From: an uncultured Selenomonadales bacterium | GTDB lineage: Bacteria > Bacillota > Negativicutes > Acidaminococcales > Acidaminococcaceae | Length of the DNA: 64,000 nt | Reading direction: 5' to 3' | Assembly: GCA_900315805.1 (NCBI GenBank) | Contig: ONAN01000001.1 | Location: 167,934 to 231,933, forward strand | Part shown: positions 16,076-24,062 of the stretch, piece by piece | How the letters are laid out: each line of letters begins with the position of its first letter | Position numbering within the stretch: the first letter of the stretch is position 1 | Position numbers and translations under genes: made by a program | The notes under the pieces: generated by a model | Database searches by the model: none | Told to the model about the DNA's origin: nothing | What the model saw: only the letters and a program-made list of their open reading frames with translations

Positions 16076-18022
16076 TCAACCCCTGGCCGGGTTCTGCAGG
16101 CCGCCGTTCTGATACAGTTCGCTGGCCCCCTGGTACCACGCGATGGCGCGTGCCTCCAGGGCGGGATCCGGCGGAAGCTTTTCGTAGCGGCTCTTATTCC
16201 AGTCCGCAATGCGGAAGACGGCGGACTTTTTGCCGGGTTTCAGGATGACCAGCCGGTCTCCTTCCACGTACCCCAGCGTCTGGTAGGTGCTGATGAAGGC
16301 ACGTTCCTGCCCGGCAGGCACGGCAGCGATGTCGCGGCCCATGAACCGGGAGGTGTAGGAGATGCCCAGCATGCCCAGCAGGGTCGGTGCCAGGTCCATC
16401 TGGCTGATCAGGCGGTCATTGACGGCGGGGGCAATCAGCGCCGGAGCATAGACGAGACACGGGATATGGTACTTGTTCACAGGCAATGCCGTTTTTCCTG
16501 CCGCCGAAGCCTGATGATCCGCCACGATGACGAAGACCGTATTGTCGAACCAGGGACGGCTTTCCGCCTTTTTCAGGAAATCATGGATGGCCCAGTCCGT
16601 ATAACGGACGCCGCCTTCCCGGACTCCCTGTTTCGCCTGTACCCGGTCTTTGGGGAAAATGAAAGGCCGGTGGTTGCTGGTCGTCATGACCATTTCGAAG
16701 GCCGGCTCGCCTTTTGCCGCATGGTCATCCAGGGCTTTCAGGACCTGATTGAACAGGGTTTCGTCGGCCACGCCCCAGACGGACTCACAGGTAATTTCCT
16801 CCTTGGGAATGGAAAGACGGTCCAGCACGCGATAGCCGTTGCCATCGTAAAAGGCGTTCATATTATCGAAATAGCCGTATCCGCCGTAAATGAAATCACT
16901 GGCATACCCGGCTTCCTTCATGGCACCGCCGAGTGTGGCGAGACCTTCGAAAGCAGGCCGGCGCAAAATGGATTGGCCCGGCGTCGGAGGCACGGCCAGG
17001 GATAACGCTTCCAGTCCTCGGACGGTACGGGTGCCCGTGGCATACATACGGGAGAACCGGTAACATTTTCCGGCCAGTTCGTCAAGGTGGGGTGTCCAGT
17101 CGACGCGTCCCTTGTAAACGCCCATATAATCCGTACTGAGGCTCTCCACCGTAATCATGACGACGTTCGGCTTCTGCAGCGTCATGGCATTCTGGTTGAC
17201 GACCCGGCGTGTGATGTCGAGTCCCTTTGTCCCCTTGTAGTCCAGGAACGTGACGTTCGGAGCAGCCAGGGCCTGTTTCAGGTCCTGTTTCACCGTATCG
17301 TCGTCTTCCTGTTTGTAAAAACGCGGATAACTGATTTCATTGTGGAAATAGGCGTAGACGAACCCATAGGGCCCGTTGCCGGCCAGTTCCACATTGCACA
17401 CGTTGTCGCTGACCCCGTCCCGCCAGGTATCGTTCGGCACTTTGACGGCCAGGATGCACAGCACCAGAACGGCGCAGCACCCTGCCAGGGCCCCGGTCCT
17501 GCCTTTTGCTTCAAAATGCCGGGGATACAGGCGTCCCTGAAGCCAGGTCAAAAGAGCCGCCGCGGCGGCAATAGACGGCAGGATGACGGGCATGTTGAAC
17601 GATTCCCGGATCTGGCCGATCATTTCCTGCGTATAAACAAGATAATCGACGGCAATGAAATTGAAATTCGTATGGAATTCCTGCCAGTACAGATACAGTG
17701 CCGCCAGCGTAAAGATCATAAAGGCGTTCACGGCGAATGTCACCGCAAGCACAGCCCGGCGCCCTGCCTTCCGGTTCAGCCAGCGCGTCGGCAGAAGCCA
17801 GAGCAGCAAGGCCAGCGGCAGCGTGAAGAAGACGCCGGCCGATGCATCGTAGACCAGCCCTGTCAGGAACGTACGCAGCAGATCCCCGGCCGACAGGGAC
17901 ACCATGTCCAGCGAAGTCAGGAGATTCACGGCGCGCAAGATGGATTGCGCTGCCATGTACGTCAAAAAGAAGAGGGCGAGGCAGCGCGTTCTGCCCTGCC
18001 GTATCTTGTCAAACCATTGCAT
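16076..18022 (-). CDS. LTA synthase-like membrane sulfatase (phosphoglycerol or phosphoethanolamine transferase)
   Basis: 648 residues. About five hydrophobic segments fill residues 12-205, followed by an extracytoplasmic alkaline-phosphatase-fold domain (about 275-610). Visible motifs: ESLSTDYMG (metal-binding Glu), TGTRTVRGLEAL carrying the nucleophile Thr, FIYGGYGYFDNMN, TTSNHRPF and VADHQA (metal ligands). Relatives transfer glycerol phosphate from phosphatidylglycerol (LtaS) or to membrane glucans (OpgB/MdoB). In a diderm Firmicute lipoteichoic acid itself is uncertain, so the acceptor is open. It reads divergently from a two-component system, with 249 bases between them. Confidence 0.88.
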   Translation of the reverse strand: MQWFDKIRQGRTRCLALFFLTYMAAQSILRAVNLLTSLDMVSLSAGDLLRTFLTGLVYDASAGVFFTLPLALLLWLLPTRWLNRKAGRRAVLAVTFAVNAFMIFTLAALYLYWQEFHTNFNFIAVDYLVYTQEMIGQIRESFNMPVILPSIAAAAALLTWLQGRLYPRHFEAKGRTGALAGCCAVLVLCILAVKVPNDTWRDGVSDNVCNVELAGNGPYGFVYAYFHNEISYPRFYKQEDDDTVKQDLKQALAAPNVTFLDYKGTKGLDITRRVVNQNAMTLQKPNVVMITVESLSTDYMGVYKGRVDWTPHLDELAGKCYRFSRMYATGTRTVRGLEALSLAVPPTPGQSILRRPAFEGLATLGGAMKEAGYASDFIYGGYGYFDNMNAFYDGNGYRVLDRLSIPKEEITCESVWGVADETLFNQVLKALDDHAAKGEPAFEMVMTTSNHRPFIFPKDRVQAKQGVREGGVRYTDWAIHDFLKKAESRPWFDNTVFVIVADHQASAAGKTALPVNKYHIPCLVYAPALIAPAVNDRLISQMDLAPTLLGMLGISYTSRFMGRDIAAVPAGQERAFISTYQTLGYVEGDRLVILKPGKKSAVFRIADWNKSRYEKLPPDPALEARAIAWYQGASELYQNGGLQNPARG

Positions 18023-18171
18023 AAGCAGTTCTCCTTTGTGATATGGAGTAGAGAGGTAGAAATGCCTCTGTTTCGCTCCATTCTAACAAGGAGGGTTAAA
18101 GGCGGGACAACAGAAAATTAAACAAAATATAAATTTACCTTAAAAAAGCATAAAACACGTCCTGCAGGCGT

Positions 18172-18200
18172 TTGCAGTTGTACGTAAAGGTCCGTATAAT
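18172..18200 (+). promoter_or_regulatory. Promoter of the second two-component system
   Basis: TTGCAG (18172-18177), a 17-base spacer and TATAAT (18195-18200). The kinase ATG lies 72 bases downstream after GAGGT. Confidence 0.75.
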
Positions 18201-18271
18201 CATAGTAGGAACCAGACTCTGCTTTTGGAAAGAATTGAACCGGGCCGGCAGCCCTTTTTCGAGGTATCACC

Positions 18272-19738
18272 ATGAATATCAAGAACCGCTTGATTTTATC
18301 CCACATACTGACTTTCTTCATTCCCATCGTCATGACCTTTTTCGTTTTCCTTCTGTGCGCCGCCGGCCTGGCCGTTTTCGCACACAGCGGGAACCATATT
18401 TACGCTGAAAACGACAACCAGTTCCAACGCATCACCATGGCCATCCACCATACGGTGTTCCGCAGCCTGCGCAGCCATCCGGACGGAGATTTGTCCGGTA
18501 TGTGGCTCATGGGCTTGCTGGATCCGGACTACAACTGCATCGTGGTCAACCGGGAAGGGCTGGTCGTCTACACTTATGGGAACCAGTCCCTGGCGAAAAA
18601 CCTCACACCGGAAATGAAGGAGATCATGCTCTCGCTGGAACAGGCTCCCAGCGGGGTGCGTTATGCTTCATCCAAAAAAGAGAACTTCTATATGGAAAAA
18701 CAGATTGTGAAAGGCCAGGCTTATACGCTTCATTACTTCAACCGGATTGCACCGCCTGCCTCGGACGAAGTTTTCGAACACGCCCTGCACATTACGGAAC
18801 TCTTCTGCGCGCTCTCGCTGCTGGCCTTCATCGTGCTCTCGAGCTGGTTCCTGTCGCGCTTCGTGCTGCGTCACATCATACCGCCCCTGAAGGAGCTGCA
18901 GTATGCCTCGGAGCGTATCCAGGAAGGAGACCTTGGCGTCCGCATCGGTCACGGCCGGCAGGATGAATTCCGTCCGGTGGTCGACGCCTTCAACATCATG
19001 GCCGTCAAGCTGCAGGATTCCCTGAAGGAACGGGAACGGCAGGAAGAAAACCGCAAAGAGCTGATTGCCAGCATCTCCCACGATATCCGCACCCCCCTGA
19101 CGGCCATCAAGGCCTATGTCGAAGGGTTGAAGGACAACGTGGCCTCGACGCCGGAAAAACGGAAACAGTACCTGGATGTCATCGACCACAAGACGGAGGA
19201 CCTGAACCGCATGGTGGAACAGCTCTTCCTGCTTTCCAAAATCGATTTGGGCGAGCGGGCCGTTCCCATGAAACAGCTCGACCTGGGGCAGTCCCTGCGG
19301 AACATTGCGGCAGAAAACGAGCTGCACTGGAAACAGGCCGGTGCCCATGTGGCGCTGACCGTGCCGGAAAACCCCGTTCCTGTCCGGGGCAGCGGGATGC
19401 TGCTGGAACGGATTTTACAGAACCTGGTTTCCAACAGTGCCAAATACAGGACATTGCCGGAAGCGGAAGTCCAGTGCCATCTTACCATGGAAGACGGGCG
19501 CGCGGTCCTGCGTGTGTGGGACAACGGCCCCGGCGTGCCGGAAGACCTGCTGCAGCGCCTGACGGACCCCTTCTTCCGGACCGATAAGGCGCGCACGCAC
19601 ACGGCGGACGGGAGCGGCATCGGCCTGACCATCGTGGCCCGGTCCGTAGCCCTCATGCAGGGCACGCTGCAAATTGAAAATGTGGTACCGAACGGGTTGT
19701 CCTTCACGATGACCTTCCCGCTGGATAAGGAGGAATGA
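18272..19738 (+). CDS. Sensor histidine kinase
   Basis: 488 residues. TM1 is about 8-36, a short extracytoplasmic sensor about 37-172, TM2 about 174-198, and HAMP about 199-252 (PPLKELQYASERIQEGDLGVRI). HisKA has His270 in SISHDIRTPLTAIK. HATPase motifs are LVSNSAKYR (N box), DNGPGVPEDL (G1) and DGSGIGLTIV (G2). It has the general layout of Firmicute envelope-stress and antibiotic-sensing kinases. The response regulator begins 2 bases after its stop. It is divergent from the LTA-synthase-like gene, a possible target. Confidence 0.94.
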   Translation: MNIKNRLILSHILTFFIPIVMTFFVFLLCAAGLAVFAHSGNHIYAENDNQFQRITMAIHHTVFRSLRSHPDGDLSGMWLMGLLDPDYNCIVVNREGLVVYTYGNQSLAKNLTPEMKEIMLSLEQAPSGVRYASSKKENFYMEKQIVKGQAYTLHYFNRIAPPASDEVFEHALHITELFCALSLLAFIVLSSWFLSRFVLRHIIPPLKELQYASERIQEGDLGVRIGHGRQDEFRPVVDAFNIMAVKLQDSLKERERQEENRKELIASISHDIRTPLTAIKAYVEGLKDNVASTPEKRKQYLDVIDHKTEDLNRMVEQLFLLSKIDLGERAVPMKQLDLGQSLRNIAAENELHWKQAGAHVALTVPENPVPVRGSGMLLERILQNLVSNSAKYRTLPEAEVQCHLTMEDGRAVLRVWDNGPGVPEDLLQRLTDPFFRTDKARTHTADGSGIGLTIVARSVALMQGTLQIENVVPNGLSFTMTFPLDKEE

Positions 19739-19740
19739 CG

Positions 19741-20427
19741 ATGAAAGACATGATTCTGATCATTGAAGACGACAAGGATATTGCGGCCATTGAAAAAGAT
19801 TATATGGAAATCAACGGATATGGCGCCGTCATCAAGGGCGACGGCCGCGAAGGCATGGAAGCGGCCCTGACAGGTCATTACAGCCTGATCCTCCTCGATG
19901 TGATGCTGCCCGGCATAGACGGCTTTGAAATCTGCCGTAAGATACGGGACAAGATTGATACCCCGATCCTCATGGTGACGGCCCGCAATACGGACATCGA
20001 CAAGATCCGCGGCCTAGGGCTGGGAGCCGATGACTACATTGAAAAGCCCTTCTCCCCTGCCGTCCTGGCGGCCAAAGTGAAGTCCCAGCTGGCGCAGTAC
20101 AAGCGGCTGCGCGGCACAAAGGAGCTGCGGCGCATCTCCCTCGGCGGCATCGCCATCGAACCGGACACGCGGCGGGTCTTCGTCGGCGAACAGGAACTGT
20201 CCCTGCCGAACAAGGAGTTCGAACTGCTGGCCTTCCTCATGGAGAACCCGGGCGTCGTCTTCAGCCGGGAAACCCTGTATACCCGCATCTGGGGCATGGA
20301 TTCCCTGGGCACGACGGACACCATCCCCGTCCATATCAACCGCCTGCGCGAAGCGGTGGAAAAGAACCCGTCCAAGCCGCGGCACCTGCTTACGGTCTGG
20401 GGCGTCGGCTACAAGTTCCAGCCCTGA
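19741..20427 (+). CDS. OmpR-family response regulator
   Basis: 228 residues. The receiver domain has the acidic pair D10-D11, phospho-acceptor Asp53 in LLDVMLPG, Thr in MVTARN and Lys in YIEKPF. The winged-helix output domain has NKEFELLAFL, the recognition-helix stretch TDTIPVHINRLREAVE and VWGVGYKF. An ATG overlapping the kinase stop (19735) is only one base from the AAGGAGG ribosome site, so the ATG at 19741 with a 7-base spacer is chosen. Co-transcribed with the kinase. Confidence 0.95.
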   Translation: MKDMILIIEDDKDIAAIEKDYMEINGYGAVIKGDGREGMEAALTGHYSLILLDVMLPGIDGFEICRKIRDKIDTPILMVTARNTDIDKIRGLGLGADDYIEKPFSPAVLAAKVKSQLAQYKRLRGTKELRRISLGGIAIEPDTRRVFVGEQELSLPNKEFELLAFLMENPGVVFSRETLYTRIWGMDSLGTTDTIPVHINRLREAVEKNPSKPRHLLTVWGVGYKFQP

Positions 20428-20450
20428 ACATCCTTTATACACTAAAACGA

Positions 20451-20516
20451 AAACCGGCTCTCCAGCCGCATCGGAACCCATAGGGCATCCGAACGGCGGA
20501 AAGCCGGTTCTTTTTT
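20451..20516 (+). terminator. Terminator of the two-component operon
   Basis: AACCGGCT (20452-20459) pairs with AGCCGGTT (20502-20509), with further partial pairing inside the 42-base interior, and is followed by CTTTTTT. A long, imperfect intrinsic terminator. Confidence 0.7.
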
Positions 20517-20537
20517 GATTGTTTTGAATGAGTAAGG

Positions 20538-21167
20538 TCAGCGGGCACGCCGGCCGGAAAGCGGCTGGAGCGGAGCCGTTCCCAGGTACTTATCTGCAAG
20601 CTGCCGCAGGGCCGGAACGATCTTTTCCGCCAGGAATGCGGCACCGCAGGCCAGCAGGATGCCGGCCGCCACGTCACTGGGGTAATGGACGCCCAGATAA
20701 AGCCGGGAAAACGACGTCAGGGCTGCCAATGCCAGGGCCGGCATGCCGAAACGCCGGGGCAGGAAGCGGTACAACATCAGGGCGATGGCGAAGGCCGCCG
20801 CCGTATGGCTGGACGGGAACGACGACCCGCCTGCATGCACGACCGGAATCAGGTCATAAAAGGTTTCATACGGGCGGGGACGCAGAATCAGGTGTTTCAG
20901 GATTCTCGTGCCGGCCAGGACCGGCAGCAGGGCCGAACAGGCGTACAGCACAGCCGTTCTCCCCTGCTTTTGGTACCGCAGGACGAGCCAGACGGCGAGG
21001 CAGGCGAAAACCCAGAAGGCGCCGCCGGTCAGGGTGTTCCAGAAGAAGTCCCCGCCGGAAGTGCGCAAATGCTGCTGTATCCACAGCAGGACGGAATAAT
21101 CCCATTCCGTAAGTTCCGTGGCAAGATATGCTACCGCTGCATCCATTGTTGAAATCATGATGGTCAC
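20538..21167 (-). CDS. PAP2-family membrane phosphatase
   Basis: 209 residues with about five membrane segments. The three phosphatase motifs are present: KHLILRPRP (about 90-98), SSFPSSHTA (about 114-122, catalytic His) and SRLYLGVHYPSDV (about 154-166, nucleophile His). Likely substrates are undecaprenyl diphosphate (BcrC type), phosphatidylglycerol phosphate or lipid A phosphate; sequence alone does not decide. The GTG at 21167 sits 6 bases after AAGG and is preferred over the ATG at 21158. It is separated from the sfsA operon by 94 bases. Confidence 0.9.
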   Translation of the reverse strand: MTIMISTMDAAVAYLATELTEWDYSVLLWIQQHLRTSGGDFFWNTLTGGAFWVFACLAVWLVLRYQKQGRTAVLYACSALLPVLAGTRILKHLILRPRPYETFYDLIPVVHAGGSSFPSSHTAAAFAIALMLYRFLPRRFGMPALALAALTSFSRLYLGVHYPSDVAAGILLACGAAFLAEKIVPALRQLADKYLGTAPLQPLSGRRAR

Positions 21168-21261
21168 CCACTTCCTTGTTTGCTGCCTTTACCATAGCAG
21201 ACAGACATAAGGAATAGGTAACCGGAAGCTTACGGAACGATAAAGAAAGCCTAAACTTTAC

Positions 21262-22410
21262 TTAAACATTAAGGAGACCGTCGAGGCGGTTCATGCGGAA
21301 ATCTTCGACAACCGCCATAAACCGCTGCGTATGAACAGGATTTTCATTGAATCCGAACAAATGGGACGGACACTGGCAGTCCGTACAGCCGAACCCGTCG
21401 ACGCGCCAGTCCGCGATGCGGCCCACGGCCGCTGCCAGGTCGTGTTCCAGGTCATCCGCCGTACGGATGGGGATCAGGGCCGTGACGGATGCCTTGTCCC
21501 GCAGATAGTCGATATGCCAGTGCATCTGCTTGCGCAGCCGGCTGTGCCGCGCCAGCCGGGCGGCCAGGGCACGGCGTGCGGAACCGGTGTAGACATAGAA
21601 GCCCGCAGGATACTGCCGCAGTCCCAGGGCCCCCGTATCGATTTCCGTATCCCGGGCGAGCTGCAGGACGACCATGTAATCGCCCCGGTCCTGGTTCTCC
21701 CTCGCCAGGATTGCGGCCGGATATTGCAGCAGGCGCACCGGTTCCGGAACGGTGAAGGTATTGTCCCAGCGCAGGGCCAGGGCCTTCCAGTCCAGTTTGG
21801 GCGCAGCTTTGTAAAAGGCCCCGGCGAAGGCGGGATCCGTGTGGTAATCCGGCAGGAACCAGCGGGCGCGGTCCCAGTGCACGAGGAACAGGACGCCCGT
21901 ATGGATGCCCTGGTCCGCCATGGCGGCCAGTTCCAGGATATGTTTCCTTCCCCGTTCCGTCACGGCATCGGGAAACATGGCCCCGTTTTTACTGAACAGG
22001 GTGCAGGACTTCACTTCCACATAGAAGCGGTCGTCCCCTTTTTGCAGCAGCAGGTCGAAACGGCTGTCTCCCACTGTCACTTCGCGCCGCGCCAGATGCC
22101 AGCCTTCCCAGCCCGGAATCTGCTGCGTGTCCGCCAGCCAGGCAGCCACATCGTTGTTGTACTGCGTGTCGAGCAGGATGGGTACACCGTCCCGTTCAAT
22201 TCCGACCACGTCGTACGGGGTCTTGCGTCCCGGTTGTGCCGCTTTCCGGACATACAGGACCGCATGGGGGAACAGGAGTTCCCACATGCGGCCCGGGTTC
22301 GGCATATGGCACGTGACAACGGGGCCCGCGTCCAGCCGGACCGTGGCGATGAAGCGGTTCGGGCGGCTGACGAAGGTACCCCTGTATAAGTCTTGTGATA
22401 TGCGTAACAT
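21262..22410 (-). CDS. sfsA: SfsA fused to a DUF123 (GIY-YIG-like) domain
   Basis: 382 residues, against about 230 for SfsA alone. Residues 1-235 are SfsA: the N-terminal OB-like part with RPNRFIATV and HMPNPGRM, and a nuclease-like core with FDLLLQKGDDRFYVEVKSCTL and FPDAVTERGRKHILEL. Residues about 243-360 are a DUF123/GIY-YIG-like module: MVVLQLARD, YPAGFYVYTGSARRALAARLARH, then a Cys-containing GCTDCQCPSHLFGF. E. coli SfsA was named for sugar fermentation stimulation; later work points to nucleic-acid binding or cleavage. The gene begins 3 bases after the glycosyltransferase stop. Confidence 0.9.
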   Translation of the reverse strand: MLRISQDLYRGTFVSRPNRFIATVRLDAGPVVTCHMPNPGRMWELLFPHAVLYVRKAAQPGRKTPYDVVGIERDGVPILLDTQYNNDVAAWLADTQQIPGWEGWHLARREVTVGDSRFDLLLQKGDDRFYVEVKSCTLFSKNGAMFPDAVTERGRKHILELAAMADQGIHTGVLFLVHWDRARWFLPDYHTDPAFAGAFYKAAPKLDWKALALRWDNTFTVPEPVRLLQYPAAILARENQDRGDYMVVLQLARDTEIDTGALGLRQYPAGFYVYTGSARRALAARLARHSRLRKQMHWHIDYLRDKASVTALIPIRTADDLEHDLAAAVGRIADWRVDGFGCTDCQCPSHLFGFNENPVHTQRFMAVVEDFRMNRLDGLLNV

Positions 22411-22413
22411 TCT

Positions 22414-24036
22414 TTAATTATCCTGCTTTCTTTCTGCCGGTTCCGCAGCTGCGGCGGGAGCGGCGGGCTCCACGCCGTCTTTGGCGTCCGCTTTCTGGGC
22501 TGCAGGGAACGGCCGGCGTTCGTGAACCGGTCTCCGTCCTCGCCCGTTCTTCAACTTTTCTTTACGCAGACGCAGGTAGGCGATGCGCGGTCCGTACGGA
22601 ATCGCTTCTTCCGCCGGAGCTTCCTGCTGTGCCGGTGCCTCCTTTTCCGCGTCCGCCTTGCCTTTACCTGCTCCTGCCGGTTCCACCGGTGCAGGCGCGG
22701 GTTTGACGAAATCCGACTTGATCGGCACGCCTTCCGTTTTGAGGACTTCAGGCACCTTCACGGCTGCCGCATCTTTTGCCTCTGCAGGGGCAGGGGCTTT
22801 TTTCCGGGCCGGCCGGGCCGGTCTGGGCGGTTTGGGAGAAGGCGTCTGCTTCATTTTTTCGCGCTGGGCCTTGTCCAGCACGACGACAGGGCTTTCGTTG
22901 GTTTTCCGGGGTTTCTGCACGGGCCGTTCCCGGCGTTCCGGGCGCTCCTTCTTCGGTTCCCGGGCCTCCGGAGCCTTTTGCTCCTTCCGTTCTTTCCGCT
23001 CTTCCCGTTCGTCCTGGGTATTCCGTTCGTTCCGTTCATTCCGGCTGCCGCGGCGTTCCCGGCGGCCCCGGCCGCCTTTCGCGTTGCTGTCGATGAATTC
23101 CTGGATGATGAAGCGCGGACGGTGTTTCACTTCCAGATAGATTTTCCCGATATATTCCCCGACAATGCCGATGGAAAACAGGATCAGGCCGCCCAGGAAC
23201 CACAGGGAAACGATAAGGCTCGTCCAACCGGCAATGGTGGCACCCGTAAAGTGCTCCACCAGGGACCAGATGAGGACACAGCCCGCCACGACGGAAATGC
23301 CGAGGCCCAGTTTGAGGATGTAGCCGATGGGATTGTTCGTCAGCGACGTGATGCCCTGCCAAGCGAGGGCAATCATCTTTTTCAGGGGATATTTGCTTTC
23401 GCCGGCCAGGCGCTCCTTGCGCTCATAGTACACGCAGTCATGGTTCAGGCCGATCATGGGGATCATGCCGCGCAGAAAAAGGTTGACTTCCTTAAAGTCC
23501 GAAAAGGCTTCCAGCGCCCGCCGGTCCATGAGGCGGAAATCGGCATGGTTGTAAATGAGGTCCGCTCCCATGAACTGCATGAACTTGTAGAACCCCTGGG
23601 CCGTGAAGCGTTTGAAGAAGGTGTCGCTCTCCCGGCTCTTGCGGACGCCGTAGACGATGTCGCAGCCGCCCAGGTATTTGTCGACCATGGCGTCGATGGC
23701 ATCGATGTCGTCCTGCAGGTCCGCATCCATGCTGATGGCGATGTCGCATAAATCCCGGACCGTCAACAGGCCGGCGGTCACGGCATTCTGATGGCCCTTG
23801 TTGTGGGCCAGGCAGATTCCGGAAAAGATGTCGTCCTTATGGCACAGCTCCTGGATCAGGGCCCAGGTCTTGTCTTTGCTGCCGTCATTGACGAAGCAGA
23901 TCTTGCTGCGCCGGCTGATTTTGCGGCGCCCCATCAGGTCATGGATCTTGTTCTTCAGCTTTTCTGCAGAATCCATCAGGACTTCCTGCTCGTTATAGCA
24001 AGGAATCACCATATATAGAATCGGTTGTTCGTTCAT
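22414..24036 (-). CDS. Family 2 glycosyltransferase with long charged C-terminal tail
   Basis: 540 residues. Residues 1-230 form a GT2 domain of the polyprenyl-phosphate type: MVIPCYNEQEVL, FVNDGSKDKT, NKGHQNAVTAGL, MDADLQDD, then NHADFRLMDRRALEAF. Two membrane segments (about 235-310) follow, as in GtrB/ArnC/DPM1-like enzymes that make polyprenyl-phosphate sugars. From about residue 325 a tail of more than 200 residues rich in Arg, Glu, Lys, Pro and Ala is added, unlike normal family members of about 310-330 residues. The ATG at 24036 is spaced 7-8 bases from AAGGA; an earlier ATG is too close. The ArnT-like acceptor enzyme lies directly upstream. Confidence 0.9.
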   Translation of the reverse strand: MNEQPILYMVIPCYNEQEVLMDSAEKLKNKIHDLMGRRKISRRSKICFVNDGSKDKTWALIQELCHKDDIFSGICLAHNKGHQNAVTAGLLTVRDLCDIAISMDADLQDDIDAIDAMVDKYLGGCDIVYGVRKSRESDTFFKRFTAQGFYKFMQFMGADLIYNHADFRLMDRRALEAFSDFKEVNLFLRGMIPMIGLNHDCVYYERKERLAGESKYPLKKMIALAWQGITSLTNNPIGYILKLGLGISVVAGCVLIWSLVEHFTGATIAGWTSLIVSLWFLGGLILFSIGIVGEYIGKIYLEVKHRPRFIIQEFIDSNAKGGRGRRERRGSRNERNERNTQDEREERKERKEQKAPEAREPKKERPERRERPVQKPRKTNESPVVVLDKAQREKMKQTPSPKPPRPARPARKKAPAPAEAKDAAAVKVPEVLKTEGVPIKSDFVKPAPAPVEPAGAGKGKADAEKEAPAQQEAPAEEAIPYGPRIAYLRLRKEKLKNGRGRRPVHERRPFPAAQKADAKDGVEPAAPAAAAEPAERKQDN

Positions 24037-24062
24037 AAACATATCCTTTAAAAATGTCTGAA

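Noticed and set aside
19735..19740. Response-regulator start at the ATG overlapping the kinase stop
   Set aside because: Only one base from the AAGGAGG site; the ATG at 19741 has proper spacing.
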